64,000 nt of DNA from positions 177,769-241,768 of the forward strand of contig NZ_MUHF01000019.1 in assembly GCF_002217435.1 (NCBI RefSeq). Reading direction: 5' to 3'. Source of the DNA: Flavobacterium reichenbachii. GTDB taxonomy: Bacteria > Bacteroidota > Bacteroidia > Flavobacteriales > Flavobacteriaceae. The notes below the pieces were generated by a model. It saw nothing but the letters and a program-made list of their open reading frames with translations. It was not told the origin of the DNA and made no database searches. Positions 61,197-64,000 of the stretch are shown one piece after another. A program made the position numbers and the translations under genes. Each line of letters begins with the position of its first letter. Within the stretch, counting starts at the first letter, position 1.

Positions 61197-63971
61197 TTAT
61201 CTAAATAAATCTTTATCGAATACCATTCTAATTGCATCTGCATGACGACGTTTTGCACGTGTATAACTTCCAGATGCTGGTGCAGCGTATGCTTTTAATG
61301 ACGCCAATCTCCATTTTACAAGATCAAAGTTCATTAACATAAAACTGTAAGCTCCCATGTTTTTAGGTTCTTCCTGAGCCCAAACATAATCATCTGCATT
61401 TGGATATTGTGCAATAATTGTTTTTAACTGCTCCACTGGTAACGGGAATAATTGCTCGATACGAACCACTGCAACGTCGTTTCTTCCGTTATTTTCTCTT
61501 TCGGCAACAATATCGTAGTAGAATTTACCAGTAACAAAAACTAAAGTTTTTACTGCTTTTTTATCTACTGTATTATCGTCAATTGTTTCCTGGAAACTTC
61601 CGTTTGCCAATTCATCAACTGTTGATACACATCTTGGATCACGTAATAAACTTTTTGGAGAGAAAACTACCAAAGGTTTACGGAAATTGGTTTTCATTTG
61701 TCTTCTCAACAAGTGAAAGAAGTTAGCAGGCGTTGTACAATCTGCTACATACATATTTTGTCTTGCGCAAAGTTGTAAATAACGCTCCATTCTTGCAGAA
61801 GAGTGTTCTGCACCTTGACCTTCGTATCCGTGAGGCAATAATAAAACAATACCATTTTGGTTGTTCCATTTATCTTCACCACAAGAGATATATTGGTCAA
61901 TCATGATTTGAGCACCGTTAGAGAAATCTCCAAATTGTGCTTCCCAAATTGTTAATGCATTTGGATTAGCCAATGCATATCCGTAATCAAAACCAAGAAC
62001 ACCATATTCTGATAAAAGCGAGTTGAATACGCCAAATTTTCCTTTTTTGTTTTCAATAGCATCCAAAAGAATTACTTCTTCTTCAGAATCTTCCACTTTA
62101 ACTACCGCGTGACGGTGAGAGAAAGTTCCACGCTCTACGTCCTGACCAGAAATACGAATATCAAATCCTTCAGTCAAAAGCGAACCGTAAGCCAATGCTT
62201 CTGCAGTTCCCCAGTCCAGAGTATTATTGTCATATCCTGACTTTCTATCTGTAACGATTTTAGTTATCTTATTGATGAACTTTTTGTCTTCTGGTAATGT
62301 TGAGATTGTGTTTATGATAGAATCCAATCCTTTTTTGTCAAAAGTAGTATCTACTTTTTGAAGCATTTGAGTATCTGTTACCTGAACAAATCCGTCCCAT
62401 TCGTTTTTCATGAATGGAGTTATGATGGTCAAATCTTTTTTACGAGAAGCTTCTAAATTCTCCTCAAGATTCAATTTGTATTCTTTTTCTAAAGCATTTA
62501 CATAAGAAGCATCAATTACGCCGTCAGACAATAATTTCTCAGCATAAATATCTCTTGGATTTTTATGTTTTGCGATGATTTTATATAAAACCGGCTGTGT
62601 AAAACGAGGTTCGTCACCTTCGTTATGGCCGTATTTTCTATATCCTAATAAATCGATAAATACGTCACGTCCAAATTCCATTCTGTAGTCTAATGCAAAT
62701 GATACTGCGTGTACAACAGCTTCAGCATCGTCAGCATTTACGTGTAATACTGGAGATAAAGTTACTTTGGCAACGTCTGTACAATAAGTAGAAGAACGAG
62801 CGTCTAAATAGTTTGTTGTAAAACCAACTTGGTTATTGATTACAATATGGATTGTTCCTCCAGTTTTGTAACCGTCAAGCTGTGCCATTTGAATGATTTC
62901 ATACAAGATTCCCTGACCTGCAATTGCAGCATCTCCGTGAACGGCGATCGGTAATACTTTAGAGAAATCGTCAGCATAATATTTGTCTTGTTTAGCTCTT
63001 GTAATTCCTTCAATTACAGCTCCAACCGTTTCTAAGTGAGAAGGGTTTGGTGCCAAATTGATGTTGATGCTTTTTCCAGATCTGGTTTTTTTGTCGGCAG
63101 TAAGGCCTAAATGGTATTTTACGTCACCATCAAAATATTCCTGATCGTAATCTTTACCGTCAAACTCGCCAAAAATATCCTGAGTAGATTTATTAAAGAT
63201 GTTTGCCAAAACGTTCAAACGACCACGGTGAGCCATTCCCATTACGAATTGTTCAACACCTTTTTCTGCTGCCTGCTCGATTAAAGCGTCTAAAGCCGGG
63301 ATGATAGATTCTCCACCTTCTAACGAGAATCTTTTTTGACCTACATATTTAGTATGCAGAAAGTTCTCAAAAGAAACAGCTTCATTTAATTTATTTAAGA
63401 TCGTTTTCTTTTCTTCTGTAGAGAAATTAGGCTGGTTAACATTAACAGCCAGTTTTTCCTGAATCCATTTTACAACACCAGGATTTCTGATGTACATATA
63501 TTCGATACCAATATGCTGACAGTAAATAGCTTTAAGACGATTTACTATGGCTTCTAGAGAAGAAGGTGTCATTCCTATTGTCTGCGCCGCATCAAAAACA
63601 GTTGAAAGGTCAGCTGCTGATAATCCGAAGTTCTCGATATCTAAAGTTGGAGATGAAATTCTGCGGTCACGAACTGGGTTTGTTTTGGTAAACAAATGCC
63701 CGCGCGTACGGTATCCATCAATTAATTTTAGAACGTTGAATTCTTTTTGTAATTTGTCTGAAACCTGAGAGTAATCTGTGCTTGGGCTAGTCACGTACTC
63801 AACGATTTGCTGCACTGGATTTTCGTCGTTATAAACCGTTTGTCCAAAGTCGAAACCTTGAAAAAAACTTCTCCAGCTAGGTTCAACACTGTCTGGATTT
63901 ACTAAATATTGATCGTATAATTGTGCAAAAAACTCTGTATGCGCTGCATTTAAAAATGAAAACCTATCCAT
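61197..63971 (-). CDS. sucA: 2-oxoglutarate dehydrogenase E1
   Basis: Thiamine-diphosphate E1 component of the 2-oxoglutarate dehydrogenase complex. The 924-residue product has MDRFSFLNAAHTEFF at the start, VMGMAHRGRLNVL, HGDAAIAGQGILYE (ThDP region), NNQVGFTTN and the C-terminal QEEPKNMGAY. It starts 29 nt from the right window edge; its promoter may lie beyond. Confidence 0.97.
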   Translation of the reverse strand: MDRFSFLNAAHTEFFAQLYDQYLVNPDSVEPSWRSFFQGFDFGQTVYNDENPVQQIVEYVTSPSTDYSQVSDKLQKEFNVLKLIDGYRTRGHLFTKTNPVRDRRISSPTLDIENFGLSAADLSTVFDAAQTIGMTPSSLEAIVNRLKAIYCQHIGIEYMYIRNPGVVKWIQEKLAVNVNQPNFSTEEKKTILNKLNEAVSFENFLHTKYVGQKRFSLEGGESIIPALDALIEQAAEKGVEQFVMGMAHRGRLNVLANIFNKSTQDIFGEFDGKDYDQEYFDGDVKYHLGLTADKKTRSGKSININLAPNPSHLETVGAVIEGITRAKQDKYYADDFSKVLPIAVHGDAAIAGQGILYEIIQMAQLDGYKTGGTIHIVINNQVGFTTNYLDARSSTYCTDVAKVTLSPVLHVNADDAEAVVHAVSFALDYRMEFGRDVFIDLLGYRKYGHNEGDEPRFTQPVLYKIIAKHKNPRDIYAEKLLSDGVIDASYVNALEKEYKLNLEENLEASRKKDLTIITPFMKNEWDGFVQVTDTQMLQKVDTTFDKKGLDSIINTISTLPEDKKFINKITKIVTDRKSGYDNNTLDWGTAEALAYGSLLTEGFDIRISGQDVERGTFSHRHAVVKVEDSEEEVILLDAIENKKGKFGVFNSLLSEYGVLGFDYGYALANPNALTIWEAQFGDFSNGAQIMIDQYISCGEDKWNNQNGIVLLLPHGYEGQGAEHSSARMERYLQLCARQNMYVADCTTPANFFHLLRRQMKTNFRKPLVVFSPKSLLRDPRCVSTVDELANGSFQETIDDNTVDKKAVKTLVFVTGKFYYDIVAERENNGRNDVAVVRIEQLFPLPVEQLKTIIAQYPNADDYVWAQEEPKNMGAYSFMLMNFDLVKWRLASLKAYAAPASGSYTRAKRRHADAIRMVFDKDLFR

Positions 63972-64000
63972 AATATTTGAATATACTTTTTGTTAAATAG

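Noticed and set aside
1..64000. CRISPR arrays, tRNA and rRNA genes, prophage or restriction systems
   Set aside because: None of the required repeats, cloverleaf consensus (such as GGTTCGAATCC) or signature proteins were seen by reading both strands; a tRNA scan was not possible.

Overview
The window is one continuous stretch of a low-GC Bacteroidota chromosome, most likely Flavobacterium or a close relative. Four things support this: protein similarity recognised by eye throughout, a T9SS C-terminal sorting domain on a secreted pectate lyase, an SDR-type L-threonine dehydrogenase of the kind described from Flavobacterium, and repeated upstream matches to the Bacteroidota -7 promoter element TAnnTTTG. 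No rRNA, tRNA, CRISPR array, transposase, integrase or prophage was seen. Most of the window is core chromosome; the accessory parts are single genes at the ends or in the spacers of core operons.

Layout. 1-5.1 kb (minus): suf Fe-S assembly operon, sufA-sufB-(flavoprotein)-sufC-(four-helix-bundle protein)-sufD, with two non-canonical inserted genes. 5.3-9.9 kb (plus): MBL-fold hydrolase, secreted subtilase and secreted M1 metallopeptidase. 10.1-17.6 kb: unrecognised membrane-anchored protein, L-threonine dehydrogenase, a small lipoprotein overlapping mfd, and an unrecognised secreted protein lying between mfd and a displaced remnant of the mfd 3' end. 17.8-31.9 kb: accessory and metabolic genes (IPT/TIG lipoprotein, GH97 alpha-glucosidase, ACT-domain protein, YraN, LD-carboxypeptidase, serine hydrolase, EEP nuclease, 3-hydroxyanthranilate dioxygenase, class II cyclic-nucleotide phosphodiesterase, TIMP-like protein, ALDH7-like dehydrogenase, lipoprotein). 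31.9-34.7 kb: T9SS pectate lyase with a strong promoter and palindromic operators. 35-35.8 kb: Bax-inhibitor-1 family protein. 36-49.5 kb: complete 14-gene nuoA-N operon (minus) with a short NuoG and a candidate structured RNA between nuoH and nuoI. 49.6-52 kb: cold-shock protein and aspS. 52-53.7 kb: TlpA-like thioredoxin and MORN-repeat protein. 53.7-59.7 kb (minus): iron-uptake locus (TonB-dependent receptor, two small membrane proteins, two PepSY proteins). 59.9-64 kb: sucB and sucA.

How it fits together. Suf supplies clusters to Fe-S rich enzymes such as complex I (nuo). SucAB drives the TCA cycle that feeds NADH to complex I, and the TonB/PepSY locus would bring in the iron. Secreted peptidases, GH97 and the pectate lyase fit a polymer-degrading lifestyle.

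Most notable observations: (i) spacers inside the suf, nuo and suc operons contain degenerate arrays with a period of about 7 bp; (ii) two unrecognised genes are flanked by duplicated gene-end sequence (mfd tail, terminator), suggesting single-gene insertions at gene 3' ends; (iii) the pectate lyase and TonB-receptor promoters are framed by palindromic operator candidates; (iv) there is a candidate structured RNA inside nuo and an orphan promoter/terminator pair that may mark a small RNA.
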